Shown piece after piece: positions 31,601-43,326 of a DNA stretch of 64,000 bases. The notes under the pieces were generated by a model. It had not been told where the DNA came from, did no database searches, and saw only the letters and a program-made list of their open reading frames with translations. Source of the DNA: Acanthochromis polyacanthus (lineage: Eukaryota > Chordata > Actinopteri > Pomacentridae); the NCBI RefSeq assembly GCF_021347895.1, contig NC_067119.1, forward strand, positions 5,530,534 to 5,594,533, given 5' to 3'. Within the stretch, counting starts at the first letter, position 1; each line of letters opens with the position of its first letter. The translations under genes and the position numbers were made by a program.

Positions 31601-32356
31601 TCAGTCGAGTTGCCCTGAACTGTGCCACCGATACAATAAATGTGAGTGTAAGCAGAGTTTAAACCTTTGAGGGCTATTTTGCTGAATCATGTGGAGACAA
31701 TCTGTTCATTCATTCTGACTTTATATTATGCAAACACAGACGAGATGAGACAAATCACCTTTAAATGACACGGTGGTTTTTTATAAACACATCGGCTTTT
31801 GTCTGGATAACAAAACCACTCATGGAATAGAAATATTTTAATAATCCTCGGGGGGAAATGTTTATGCTACAGCAGAATTACCAGCGTAAATACAGATAAA
31901 TAAAAAGAGTAATGCAAAAAGCAAAATGTCGCATGTAAAAGATGTGCAAAGCTTGAAGTGCTCAGCATTTCCTTACAGATAATGTGAGAGTGTAAAGGTT
32001 TACAGTGTAGTACAATGAGGCTATAAGCAGATATAAAGGCCTATTTAAGTGTTGTTACATTTCTCCACAACTATAATTCTCCCTGTGAAGCATCTCTAAC
32101 AGATAAAGAAGGATTAGTCACAGGTTTGTTAAAGATTTCTGTATCATTGCCAGACAGCGGCACGGCTTTCTAAAAAAAAAAAAAAAAGAACACGTAAACA
32201 TCTGTCCATTGCTGAACCGTGTTTAGATTAAAAAGCACACTGAGTGGAGGTAAATACGACAACAGCTGCTAGGGATGGAACAGTACAGCTACAGGAAAAG
32301 ACTAATTTAGACATTTATCACCTGGCGAGTGATCTCTGAGTAACACCGAGCAGAAA

Positions 32357-32381
32357 CACAACAACAACAACAACAACAACA
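32357..32381. repeat. (CAA)8 microsatellite
   Basis: A short perfect ACA/CAA trinucleotide run inside the intron. Confidence 0.9.
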
Positions 32382-34531
32382 CCAGGTGCTTGCTTTAATA
32401 AAGGAGATCAAAAACAGTGGACACAGATGAGAACAGGTCAGCCTCATGTGACCTGTGGATTACTGGACGTTGAACCATCAGAGTGTGAAATACGGTTTTA
32501 CTGCTGCTGTTGCTTTGTAGAGTAACTAAAAGTCCTCTGCCAAGGCCAATGCCCTCTCAGTTTAAAAACAATCCGACCCAGATCTGCACTACAATAGGAA
32601 AAGCGGTAAACTATGAGAGTAAAGGTCTGATCTGTGCTTCAAAAGTTTAGTAAAGAGAACGGAACAAAGGAAGGTTTCGTATCTTCCGTCTCTTATTAAT
32701 TGCGTGAAAAAGCCTAGAAGGCAGAGGTTAACATCCAAGCGTCGCCACTTCAAACCCTCGAGTTGTTCGCTCTGGAAGTTTGTAATGAGCTGAATAAAAG
32801 CTGGAAAAGCTGTTAAATCACTGTGTTCGCAACATGTCGAGTGTGCCTTGTTTTTACAACTACATTCAACGGAAAAGCAATTAAAACTCAAGCTGCTGAA
32901 GCCTTTCAACGGAAAAAAAAAAACAACAAAAAAATAAGATATAAACTGGAGCTGGAGGTTTTTAGCTTCAACGAGAATTAAAAACATAAAAATCTGGTGT
33001 CAGTCAGTCAGTCTGGCTTCACTTAAAACCGCTAGAACCGAGTGAAATTCACAGGAATTGCATTTTGTAAAGGGCTGACGTGACTGTAAAGCAGAAGTGG
33101 CCCCGAGAAGAACAGAAAGTTAATGTCTGTGACGTATGAGTGGTTTTAATCCTAAGGTGTTCGCTGTGGGCGTCGGGGAAGCTGCTGCAGAAAAGTGGAA
33201 AAGAGAAGTGCATGAATAAGTTTTATATCCTGACGGTGTGACATTTGTGTGCAGGCACTTGAGGCATTTCTCCTCCAATTTTTAACCGGCATAAAAAGAT
33301 GACTACATCCAAACTTTTCTCTAAAACCTCCAACTCTTAATTGCACGTACAGTGGGGTGTTTTGACAATGAGCAGCTCAAAGGAGAGGCAGAGAGAAGAA
33401 GAGGAGGTTCATCACATGTCTGCAGACGGGGAGAGGAAGTGTTCGACTAAACAACAACAGCAGCAGCTACAGCATTTCTGGTGTGCAGCCGAGCAGGAAA
33501 AGCAGCCGGCCGGCCGGCCAGCTGACAGCAGCGCTCCCCACAAGACCTCCAGAGGAATGCAGGCCCCAAACTTCAAAAGGCATCTGCAGGCCAACAGTAT
33601 GAGGGCGCAAACAGACGAAAACAAGAGCTTAATGTACAACCCTGGGAGCTCGGTGCAGACGCCGGACTCCAAAATCTAATTCCTGACTTGATTTCATTGC
33701 ACCGACTATTAGAAATATGACAATAATGTAATGCATGTGACATACAGAAGCATCAGTTCGATTACGAGCAGAGCAAAGGAGCAGGAACGAGCTCGACAAA
33801 TCACAGCGTTATGAGAGGATGAGCTGGGATGGGTCAGGTGGGAATTTTTACTCGAGTTTCTCCGATTTTTTTTTTTTTTTTACAGTGGATGATGCTATTT
33901 TTTGCTGGAAGATCAAAGAGGGGAGATGTAAATGGGTCAAAGAGATACAGAACGCCGAAAATCCTCATGCAAGTCCTACAATTTTATCTTACATCTATAC
34001 CGGAAGAGGGAAATCCTTAAAAAAGAAAGGATCAGGGTGGGAAATTAGCGAGGGCAATGGGATAGAATTTCAGAATGCCTCCAAAACTGTAACTCCTTAA
34101 CCCCAAAGTTTAAAAAAAGGATATATACCCTGACAAATAATGGATATATGAATGTCATTTTGCTAGCATATAGTCTTGCATAACCAGAATTATCTCCATA
34201 ATTTCTATTAGCATCCTGATGGCCAAAGAGTAATGTTACAGCCTCAACGTGGGGCTGTACGGTTTAGTCTGTGCTTTCATTTAATCCATGCTAAAAATGT
34301 CAGTAGGGCTAAATTAGAGGATTAAATGACGCACGCTAAACATTTCAGCTGCAGCCATTTCCAGAACTGAAACAATATAGAAAAAACATGACACTTATCT
34401 GGGCTTTTTTTAAAGACTTATAGTTCTAGTCTGCAGTTTTGTGAAAAATCATGGATTTGACAAGTAGCAGGAGATCTGAATATAACAGTAACTCTAAAAT
34501 CAAAAAAAAAAAAGTGTGTTTTTGTGCCGAC

Positions 34532-34641
34532 CTGTCCGGAGGAGGCCAGCAGGTTGATGGTGGTCAGAAGCATCCAGCCGCGACTCGCCTCCTCACTCTG
34601 GTTCACCTCCAGGAACTGGACTATGGCTCGACTGGCCGCCT
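34532..34641 (-). CDS. wdfy3: wdfy3 coding exon 3
   Basis: This exon encodes about residues 102-138: EAASRAIVQFLEVNQSEEAS, then RGWMLLTTINLLASSGQ. It differs from the human protein as I recall it at one position in the first stretch (Val for Ile). The acceptor is CTCCAG|AGGCGG at 34641 and the donor is GGACAG|GTCGGC below 34532. The 110 nt consist of two bases completing the split Glu codon plus 36 codons, so the exon ends in phase 0. Reading through the donor runs into a poly-T stretch of the intron, which explains the spurious extension of the open frame there. Confidence 0.94.
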
Positions 34642-35034
34642 CTGGAGGAGCAGACAGACGGAAACACACCGGTTAACTGGATGGAAAGTGACAGGTCGCT
34701 GTGGCGGGCAGATGGGCTGCTGGGACAACGACCAGACGTGCAACAGATAAATCACGGCGGTGGATGTGACGTGTGGTAAAGTCTCTGTCTGGTCTGTAGC
34801 CTGAATTAAAACATTTGTACAAATTAAAATGTCATCCTGTAAAACGGATTTGTCCAATTAGAATCTGTTTCTCCTGTTTTACATTTTGTTAAAGATTATT
34901 TTAATGAATAAATTAGAAACTTAAAACTGGACAGCATGGGTAAGGACACAGCAGAAGAGAATGAATTCCATCCATTGTGCATTGTTCCCATGCATTCACA
35001 CTGGAACAAATGCACTTCTCCTTACATTTGTCTT

Positions 35035-35180
35035 TAGCCTGAGGTGTTTTTTGTTTTGCTCCTGTCACATTCTGAGCTCATTTTTCAATGTAATATAAAG
35101 TCCTGCACCTCGATGGAAACACAACAACACTGGCAAGAAAGTGAGAGAACTCAGAAATGCATTTTCTGCAGAATGAAAAA
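35035..35180 (+). repeat. dispersed repeat copy 2 of 3
   Basis: It carries TGAGCTCATTTTTCAATGTA, ATATAAAGTCCTGCACCTCG and ATGGAAACACAACAAC, matching 51740-51850 in the same orientation and 22490-22640 reversed. Confidence 0.6.
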
Positions 35181-35375
35181 TAGAATCAATATATTCCCAC
35201 AGGTGCTGCCAATACTGGAAATAATGGCTCCACATCCTACGGATATTTCACTATTTACACTTTTATAACCCCGACTAACTCTGCACATCATCAGTAGAAA
35301 GATGTTTCTCCATGCTGAATGTATCTTCAACAACGTGCTCCTCTGTTCACTGTTTCTGAGCCATGCTGACTTTAT

Positions 35376-35720
35376 TTATTCACCAGTTGTGGTTTGGCAT
35401 AACTTTAGATTCTTGTACAAGAATTTTAGATTCAGTTTCTTTTGGTTTTCTTTCCATTTCTGGGGTTGAATAAGACTTGAGGGTGTCAGGATGTTTCTTA
35501 TTACCTTCAGGTTTGACATCAGTAGGTTTACTTTGGGTAACAAGCAGCTGGGACACGGCAGGCTCAGCAATCTTTGACTTTCTTTGTGTTGGTATAAGTT
35601 TAGTTTCTTGAGTTTCAACGGTACTCTCCACGTTCTCCCTCTCAGTCTCTTTCATTTGTTTCCATATTTATGTAATGTCTGCTCAGTGGCTTCATCAAAT
35701 TTGTCTTTTCACTCAACTAG
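35376..35720 (-). pseudogene. unidentified decayed coding-like fragment
   Basis: On the minus strand a hydrophilic frame (from ATG at 35655) reads MKETERENVESTVETQETKL, with further Lys/Glu/Thr/Pro-rich sequence to 35380. Just upstream, in another frame, KDKFDEATEQTLHKYGNK looks protein-like and is then cut by a stop and frame shift. I do not recognise the protein. It could be a retroposed or retroelement-derived fragment, or chance; confidence is low. Confidence 0.2.
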
Positions 35721-36981
35721 TCTAGATTCCGAAAAACTTCTTTACTTGAACACCACCGATAAAGTCGACAAAAAGCTCTATTTTTGTATGGTTTTGTTAA
35801 GGGAAAGCACAAATGACGCCAGCCAAAATGGAGTCCCACAGCCTGCAATTAAGCTGAAAAGTTACTGAACTTTTGTTATGCGACTGTAGATCACAGCCGA
35901 GCCACTCATGGCTTGTCAACTGTGTGAAGGAGCAGCATTTTTTTATTTTTTTCTACAGAAATTGGTGCAAATTGTGTATTTTTTGGCAAATTTATTGATT
36001 AGACATGTAGAATAAAGTGATTTTGATGAAATATCTTTTGTTTTAAGCTTATATTTGCTTCATTTTTCTGACCCTCATGAAAGACGACTCATTCAAACGC
36101 CAGGAGAACGCTGATAATTTGACAATTCTTTCTGTTTTTTAGAGTTTCTGAATGATAAATGGTGCAATTTCTGTGATTTCTTTTAACAATTACAAGCTTT
36201 GGTGTGCAGATGGTTCATGTGAAACTCTTTCTCCTCCTTCAAAATTAACAGAAAAACCTCGCTTAGAATAAGCTACTCTCAGAGAAGCTGCCTGATGATG
36301 AACTGCATCACCCATGTTCAGCTTTAGAACAGGAAGTGAGCACACTCCTGAAAATGTTTGCTCAAAATGCTGCCAAAGTCTAGCTGCTGGCTGTTTAGAG
36401 GAAATTAAAATCAGTTGTTCTGATGACGATCGAGCGTTGCGAAGCCGGTGGAGAGCGTGAGTCAACTCCTGACTCAGTCCACAGAGGCTGGGCGACCAGC
36501 TGGAGGATGCGTTTAGACTGTGGAGCTGCAAAATCAGAGACGCTCTCTGCTTGAAAACAACACATCACAGGCGACGGAGTGATGGAGAGACGAGATAAAG
36601 GAAGAGAAATCCGAGATGGGGAAGCTGGAGACTCACAATTGAGTGTGTGTTTGCGCGCAGGAAAGTGTTTGTCAGTCGGTTAAACGTCTTTCCTGTGAGG
36701 AAACCACAGTCAAAGCTGCCACTACTGTCGAAGCTTTGAAGAGACGCTGGCGGTGCATCTGTGGTGATGCCGAACCTTTTATGTCACATTAAAGAAACGC
36801 TGCATCGCTACTTTGAGCAAAAACACCAACTGAGAGGCAAATAGTTTAAAGAATTGTAAATAATTTCATGCAGTTTCTTATTGAATGTGCTACAAATGAT
36901 CTGTCACAGCAGCAAACATTTAGAGAATTATTTTTCTTGCAATTTTCTAATAATCCTAGCATTACAGATAGATCGGTTAGC

Positions 36982-37304
36982 AATAGAAATAGGAGTGATT
37001 AAATTGTGACACTCCTGCAGTTACGTTTGCTATTCTTCTATATTTTCTTAATCTTTTACTGTTCTATCACTTTTATTGTCCACTAAGGTCCACATCTTAA
37101 AGCTTTTAGAATTGTTTTCCAGATTCTGTTTCAGGTTATTCTACGGCTGCCTTATAACTCAGCCGCTAGCCGTTAGCATAGCATTAGCCACAGTGAGCAA
37201 AGCTGAAGAAGCACATTTGATTTATCCACAATTGGTCAATAAACATACAGATAGTCAGACACTGCAAATGTTCTGCCACTTTTATTGTCCACCAAGGTCC
37301 ATGG
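36982..37304 (+). repeat. left arm of a large palindrome
   Basis: The arm begins AATAGAAATAGGAGTGATTAAA and ends CCACCAAGGTCCATG, and is matched in reverse complement by 37593-37912. It contains two copies of CACTTTTATTGTCCACYAAGGTCCA (37068 and 37278), so the arm itself is built of ~210-bp units. Confidence 0.95.
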
Positions 37305-37592
37305 CTGATTATCGTGGTCGAAACTTTGCATTTTTCAGATTATGTGTAATCTCATTGGACGATTATTGATAAATTAAAGGCACTACTTCAGGTCTGATGC
37401 AGCCTCCTCTCGCTGTCTGGAGTCACTCTGTGGTCTCAGAAATGTCTTTCAAACAGAAACTGAACAAGAAAACTAGAAAACAGGCTTCTCTCGCAGCGGC
37501 TAATGGCTACGCTAATGGCTAATGGCTAAGTTAGAAGACAGCCAAAGATTAGAATGAAACAGAGTCTGGAAAGCAATAATTAATGCTTCAAA

Positions 37593-37912
37593 CATGGACC
37601 TTGGTGGACAATAAAAGTGGCAGAACGTTTGCAGTGTCCGACTATCTGTATGTTGATTGGCCAATTATGGATAAATTAAATGTGCTTCTTCAGCTTTGCC
37701 CACTGTGGCTAATGCTATGCTAACGGCTAGCGGCTGAGTTACAAGGCAGCCATATAATAACCTGAAACAGAATCTGGAAAACAATTACAAAAGCTTTAAG
37801 ATGTGGACCTTAGTGGACAATAAAAGTGATAACAGTAAAAGATTAAGAAAATACAGAAGAATAGCAAACGTAACTGCAGGAGTGTCACAATTTAATCACT
37901 CCTATTTCTATT
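37593..37912 (-). repeat. right arm of the large palindrome
   Basis: It starts CATGGACCTTGGTGGACAAT and ends AATCACTCCTATTTCTATT, the reverse complement of 36982-37304 with only scattered differences. In the loop, 37495-37600 is a further diverged copy of part of the unit (AAACAGAGTCTGGAAAGCAAT versus AAACAGAATCTGGAAAACAAT). Confidence 0.95.
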
Positions 37913-38327
37913 TTACAGTCACTCTTTTTAAAATCAAAGCTTTGTTATGAATGACAGGTTCTCTACTATCACATGCTGTTAAAGCTGTACACGCAATTTT
38001 GGTGTCAAATATCGGTTATCAACCTTTGTTGCTCACCAAAAAAAACCCACATATCAGTTGATCCATGCTTAGCATCATGATTATAATGATAAAAATCACT
38101 CAACAGGAAGAAAAAAACAGCGAAGAAGAAGCTTATTTCAAAAATATCGAGTGAGCGTCTTCATCAGTAAAGCCAAAGGAAAAACAAACCGACACAAAGC
38201 TGAGAAGAACAGATTAGGAGCAAACCGTTTATGAGAAACCACTGACGCCGCAGAACTGATAAACTGATGTTAGAAGTGTTCCTTATTGCATCCTTACTGC
38301 TGCGTGTTTGTGTGTCAGACAGCTCAC

Positions 38328-38451
38328 CTGTGGATTTATTTGAAGCTCTTCGTCTGATCTCCGTCACCATGAGTCGGGACACCTGGGTGGTGAACTGCAG
38401 CAGGTCGGAGAACTTCTCCGTCATGGTGCTGGGTGGAGCATTCCCGAACAC
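38328..38451 (-). CDS. wdfy3: wdfy3 coding exon 2
   Basis: This exon encodes about residues 61-101 of Wdfy3: VFGNAPPSTMTEKFSDLLQF, then a TTQVSRLMVTEIRRRASNKS stretch. It matches the mammalian N-terminus almost residue for residue. The acceptor is GCCGCAG|GTGTTC at 38451 and the donor is ACAG|GTGAGC below 38328. The 124 nt start in phase 0 and leave one base (G), which joins AG of the next exon to form Glu. The segment is predicted alpha-helical and belongs to the long armadillo/HEAT-like N-terminal region. That structural statement is family knowledge, not a motif visible here. Confidence 0.95.
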
Positions 38452-40129
38452 CTGCGGCAGAGAAATCAGATTCAACTCCGTGAAAAGAGTCAAATAAAAC
38501 AGTAAAAAGTGCAAAAACAAATGCGACAAGGCCACAGAAGGAAGCAGAACAGACTAAAAATCTAAATATATGCAGCCCACAGATGCTCACGTCAAACAGG
38601 AACAAACAGGAATCGTCAAGGTGGAGGTAAACTTGCTCATATCTGTTTGGGTTTTTCCCAACATGTCCCACTTTTACCGCCACAGAGAACAAAGCAGACG
38701 AAGTCTTTGGAAGAGCAGGTCAAACATGAGCTCCACTTCATTCAACGGAGGCTCGTGGTGTATTTATTTACCCTGCAAATCTGACATTAAAGGCGGCCTG
38801 GAGACGGGCGTCCTGCTGCGCCGGGACTACTTTGCTTTTCAGTTCTGACGTGAATTACGCCACCAGTGAGTGAATCGGAGCCAGCGCCGGGTAATTAGCT
38901 GACAAGTCAAGAGACCCTCGGTAAGGCTCTCCAGTCTGAGGAGAAACGCTCAGCTGGGCTGTCTGAAGCTGCTAAACAAAACGGGCTCATTATTCTATAC
39001 CTGCAACGTAAAGAAAGACGGGGAAAGCAGATGGACGGGCCCGAGTCATTTCCATTCCAAGCACACAAATGTTTACCTGTATGTGCAAACAATTAAACCA
39101 TTAATCAACAGAGCGTCTTGGTTTATTTTCCGATAGTTGTCTGGTTCATTGCAAGACTTCCCTGATCTTGTTTATTGTATTTGTACCTGCCCAATAACCG
39201 TCAGATCAGCCATCAGAGCCATGCAACACTTCCTTCTTCCCTTTGCAAGCATAAATATTTGGATTTCATCGCATTTACTTGCAATATGTTTCCATGCACA
39301 GCTCTGTTTGAAGACTGAGACGATTCACACACAGAACATTCCCTTCAAACAAACAGGTTATCATCTGTCTACGTCTCGTGTCCTGGATTATTATATTTAG
39401 AGCTAAAATTATTCTACTTTATTAAACCAGCCAGTGAGGTTTTTGTTAGAAATTTGTTATTTTAATCATCTGTAGTGGATGAACAGTTAATGGAAATATC
39501 TTTAAAACTGCAAAATGCCCAAGTGTAATATCTACAATGCATTGCAGGGGCTGCATTTTTTTGTAAAAGGTAAAACGTGTCACAAAATATCATTATAAAA
39601 AAGCAAACTAAATCATGGGTCTATAGTTGTAATCGCAATCTGTCATGATAAATGCAATCTGTTTTTCTGCGTATCGTTTAGTAATAAAATTTATCAGAAA
39701 CATGACAACAGCTTTTCAGTGTATATCTACGTTGCATACTTCAGATTTTGGATTGGATGATATGTTGGGATCTCGGGCCTTTTATTAGATGTATTTCAGT
39801 ATATTTTGGCATTTTAAAGATTTAGGTGACCTGCAGCAGTAATTAAATACAAATTACACTATAGCTGACATTATTCGGATACGGTTTATCATGTGTATGT
39901 GCCACAAAGCAATTAAAAGACTTTTACAATCACAACTGTGGTTAACATGCTCCAGTAAGTGATCAACTCTAGTTCTTGATGTGAGCCATTTTCTACAAAA
40001 ATGTTTTTGAGTGCTCATCAAGTTTCTTTAGGCTTAAACTACATTCTGATATATTTAGTCAGTCATTGACAAAGACTGCTGTCTCAGGTGTTTGTGGTTT
40101 CGGTTCACATTTGTAAACTAATTGGCTCA

Positions 40130-40295
40130 CAAGATGTTTTTTCAATACCGTTCAGTTTCATTTAGATAGCGCCAATTACAGTCAAATTATCTCAAGACGC
40201 TTTACAGAACCTATATGCCTGACCCCCAGAGCAAGCCCAAAGGTGACAGTGGCAAGAAAAACACCCTTTTAACGGGGAAAAAACCTCAATAAAAA
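40130..40295 (+). repeat. common teleost dispersed repeat
   Basis: TCATTTAGATAGCGCCAATTA, TCTCAAGACGCTTTACAGAAC, CAGTGGCAAGAAAAACACCC and TTTTAACGGGGAAAAAACCTC is a recurrent fish interspersed repeat (ATAGCGCCAATTCACAACA...GGCAAGGAAAAACTCCC). Confidence 0.7.
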
Positions 40296-40689
40296 CCTAT
40301 GATACTGTGAGTGCTTTGGGGCTTTAGTGTCCAGGTTGACTGATTAATATGTTCACACCTGGACAGGTTTTTACTGAGTTTAGTAGAGTTTAAAGCCTGA
40401 CAGTGGCACTCGGAGAGCGCAGAACTCAGTCAAGGCTGCTCAGTCGTATCATTTCTGACGGCTGCAATCTTGAAAAAATTGTGGGAGACATCACGGCACC
40501 ACAGAATGTGTCCATTTAATACAAATGTACCCACAAACAACGTGACCGTACGCCGAGCACAGGCTCATATCATTTCTGATGGATAAGTCCTGATAAGTCC
40601 TCAGTGGTGGATTTGTAGTAGGATCATAATCATGTGATCGTCAGCAGGCAGCTGATGTAGTGTTCACTTGTTGTCATGGTTACAGTGAC

Positions 40690-40920
40690 GCCGTGCCGCT
40701 ATCTCACAATGATACAGAAATCTTTAACAAATCCGTGGATCCAGACTATGAGCCGCATCACTGCCAAAATCTAATCACTTGGTCCTTGTGTCTTTTCTGA
40801 TCTTCCCTGAAAATTTCATCCAAGTCTGTTTTTGAGTGATGTTGCTAACAGACAAACAGACAGACAGACAAACATCAATCATCACATAACTCCACCAAGA
40901 CTCCGCCTCATTGGCAGAGT
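40690..40920 (+). repeat. LINE 3' end-like repeat with GACAGACAAACA run
   Basis: CCAAAATCTAATCACTTGGTCCTTGTGTC, CCCTGAAAATTTCATCCAAGTCTG, TTTTTGAGTGATGTTGCTAACAGACAAACAGACAGACAG and GGCAGAGTAATA match a 3' end that I associate with fish RTE-type LINEs. A reversed related string (AAGATTTCTGTATCATTGCC) occurs at 32130-32170. Confidence 0.55.
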
Positions 40921-41107
40921 AATAACCTTAGCGCTGACAGTGTGTCTTTATTCTCCTACACACCTGCCTGCCAGCTGTGCATTAGACAACGTTCACTTTG
41001 TCAACCAGGTGTGGACATCTCCAGCATCACCGTCAAGATTAAATTCAGAGTCAGTACAAGAACTGCTGGCATTAAAGATGTATTATTTAGTAGAGAAAAA
41101 GTAAACT

Positions 41108-41333
41108 ATCAGTCAGAAGTTTGGACACACCTTCTCATCCAGCGGTTTTCATTTAGTTATTTTCTACATTGTAGATTAACACTGAAGACATCAAAACTAT
41201 AAAAGAATACATGTGGAATTAAGTCATCAAAAAAAAGTGTTAACCTCCAGCATTAATCTACAATATATAAAATAATACAAATAAGTAAAAAGCAGTGAAT
41301 GAGAAGGTATGTCCAAACTTTTCACTGGTAGTG
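41108..41333. mobile_element. Tc1-type MITE (GTCAGAAGTTTGGACACACC termini)
   Basis: The left end CAGTCAGAAGTTTGGACACACCTTCTCAT and the right end ATGAGAAGGTATGTCCAAACTTTTCACTG form a ~28-bp inverted repeat around about 170 bp of AT-rich interior. This MITE is widespread in fishes. Confidence 0.88.
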
Positions 41334-41856
41334 CATGTGTCTCAGGTACACTGAAAACATGCATCTCATTGTGCTTTGTTTAGCTTAAATTCACCGTTTA
41401 AGTCAACACACTTGAACAAGGAAACAGGCTTATTTCCATCAGCTTTAACTGCAGGTTGTTGAAACAGAATCTGTGACATTTCTAGCCAGGTGTGTATGAA
41501 AACAAGCTTTTAACCGCCAGATCTGAATCCCTAAAAGTCCCCAGGTGACATCTCAACACATCAATCAGTCCGTTGTGTCTATTACGTGCACGATGAAAGA
41601 GGTGTTGTAGGAGTGATGGAGGAGGCACCGGGAGTCCGGCGGCTCACCTGACACTAACTGATGTTTCTGAAAAACTACATGTGCACGAAACAGCAGGTCT
41701 GAATGTCGGCTTCATACATCACCGAACCCAAATTAAACACGCTGCCGTGAAGTGTCGAATCAGAGTGGCTGTACGCGCTGACACCTGCTTTTGTATTATT
41801 CATCCGGCTGTGTCTGAACCGGCTCCAGCTCCTCCCTCCACCCCGCTGAGACTCAC

Positions 41857-42067
41857 CCTGTTAAATACAGGAAGCATCATGTAGAGCTTCTCCTCCTGCT
41901 CCTTCTGGGTCATGTGTCGAGGAGGGTGGCACAGCTCAGAGAAGAGGCGTCGCAGGTGCATCAGGCCCAGGGCGTTGTCCTGGGGGCTGCACTCCTCCTG
42001 CCTCGGCCGCCCCATTATCCTTTTCACCATGTTCATCTTGAGCGGCTTTGTCAGGGCAAAGGCAGCC
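41857..42067 (-). CDS. wdfy3: wdfy3 coding exon 1 (start codon exon)
   Basis: This exon encodes residues 1-60 of Wdfy3/ALFY, a very large cytoplasmic scaffold for selective autophagy of protein aggregates. In mammals its C-terminal part carries BEACH, WD40 and FYVE domains that bind autophagy factors and PI3P; those domains lie outside this window. The start ATG is at 42036, and the protein begins MNMVKRIMGRPRQEE, which I recall as essentially identical to human WDFY3. A CAG acceptor precedes 42067, so 31 nt of the exon (42037-42067) are 5' leader. The donor is AGG|GTGAGT at 41857/41856, and the exon ends in phase 0 after ...LPVFNR. The N-terminal start is well conserved. In-frame translation stays open through the leader as far as the acceptor, so an upstream start in the previous exon is possible. 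Identification is confident. Confidence 0.95.
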
Positions 42068-42779
42068 CTGCAGAAAACACAAACAGAAGGTTTAAGTTAC
42101 TTTTCACCTTAACTCGGTACTTAAACATGCCGTTGGGCTGAATTGTGAACCTTGAAGCATTTTGATTCCAACTTCTTTGCACAACTGAGTGTCAAAAACA
42201 GTCAAACAATGAAAGACTGTGATTTACATTTGATAAGATTTGTTTTTCTGTGTGGTTCTTCACTAGTCAGTCTCTGTCATATAAATAAAAATTGTCAATT
42301 TCAGACAGCACAACATTGGGATAAGTTAATGTAGTGTGTTTGGTTGTCTTAAAGGATCATTTAACATTTTAGAAGTCTGATTTCTTTCGAGAAAATAACT
42401 AGGGATTTGTAGAAAAACATCCATATTTGCTCGAAGTACCAAAAAATACATTGGTCTGGGTCCAAAAAAACAACTAGTGGTCAATAGACAAGGTATATTT
42501 AGGCTTCATAATAATTAGTAATACTACAGCAGACCAGAGGAGGTAATGTTTGTAACTGACACAGATCTGAAGTAAAATAAAAATCTTGATGCTATCATTT
42601 TAAAAGATGAGAAGCACTTGTTTCTTTATGCTTTACTAACAATGCAAAGTTGAATTAATGTTCTTCAATTAATCATTAATGTGAATAAACCACAGTGCAC
42701 ACTACTCTATATGTTTCCATTAATCATGGATGGATGTGTGATTTTTGCAGTAAAAATGGCCATTTGACAATTGGAGCGT

Positions 42780-43262
42780 TGTCCTACTTGACTCTGGGTT
42801 GTCTTGCAAATTTGAGCTCTAGCCATAAGTCACTAACTGCCACTGAAGTCTCTGTCATGGTGGCCCAATGCTAGCTAAAATCCCACTATCCACAGACAGT
42901 TAAACAGTGTGGCTACATTAGCCTCACAGCTAACAAGAAGTTAGTCTTTGTAGTCTCCGGCCAGTCTTGAATGTGTGAGCTGTGACTAGAAACCATTAAC
43001 CGCCACAGAAGTCTTTGTCATAGTGGCCCGTTGCTAGCTAAACTCCCACTATCCACAGACAGGTGAAAATAGCTGTAAAACCACTTGGCTACCTTAGTCC
43101 ATCAGCGAACGAAAAGCTGTTTTAGTAGATTCCAGCTTGCCTTGAGTAAGTGAGCTTTGACTGGAAACCATTCACCACTACAGAAGTCTTTGTCATGGTG
43201 GCCAGCCGCTAGTTAAACCCCTACAATTCTCTCTGCTGGCCAACACAGGACTTGTGCTATCC
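42780..43262. repeat. three tandem ~175-bp units (TCTTTGTCATGGTGGCC)
   Basis: Each unit runs GACTAGAAACCATTAACCGC, CACAGAAGTCTTTGTCATGG, TGGCC.GCTAGCTAAACTCCCA and then TACCTTAG/GCTGTTTTAGT. Unit anchors lie at about 42851, 43013 and 43186. Single relatives occur near 53135-53240 and 60010-60100. Confidence 0.85.
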
Positions 43263-43326
43263 AGAAAGTCATGCTATCAAAAATAGTGATATTGACACCT
43301 AAAAAAATGCTAAATATTAGACCTGG

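Larger units (their letters stand above)
27858..34531 (-). other. wdfy3 intron between coding exons 3 and 4
   Basis: This 6.7-kb intron contains the decayed minisatellite, the A-rich array and the Tc1 pseudogene. The rest, including the open frames at 33341-33679 (+) and 32589-32987 (-), shows no recognisable domain, and I treat those frames as chance. Confidence 0.65.
34642..38327 (-). other. wdfy3 intron between coding exons 2 and 3
   Basis: The palindrome, dispersed repeat and coding-like fragment are listed separately; the remainder has no recognised feature. Confidence 0.65.
38452..41856 (-). other. wdfy3 intron between coding exons 1 and 2
   Basis: Apart from the three repeats at 40.1-41.3 kb, I see no recognisable feature. 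Confidence 0.65.

Noticed and set aside
33341..33679. 112-codon plus-strand frame with a Q-rich run
   Set aside because: Simple CAG/CAA-repeat composition, no homology that I recognise, and it lies opposite to the direction of the host gene.
42780..43262. Possible CRISPR-like array because of regularly spaced repeats
   Set aside because: Units are ~175 bp, diverged and without short spacer structure, and the DNA is vertebrate.
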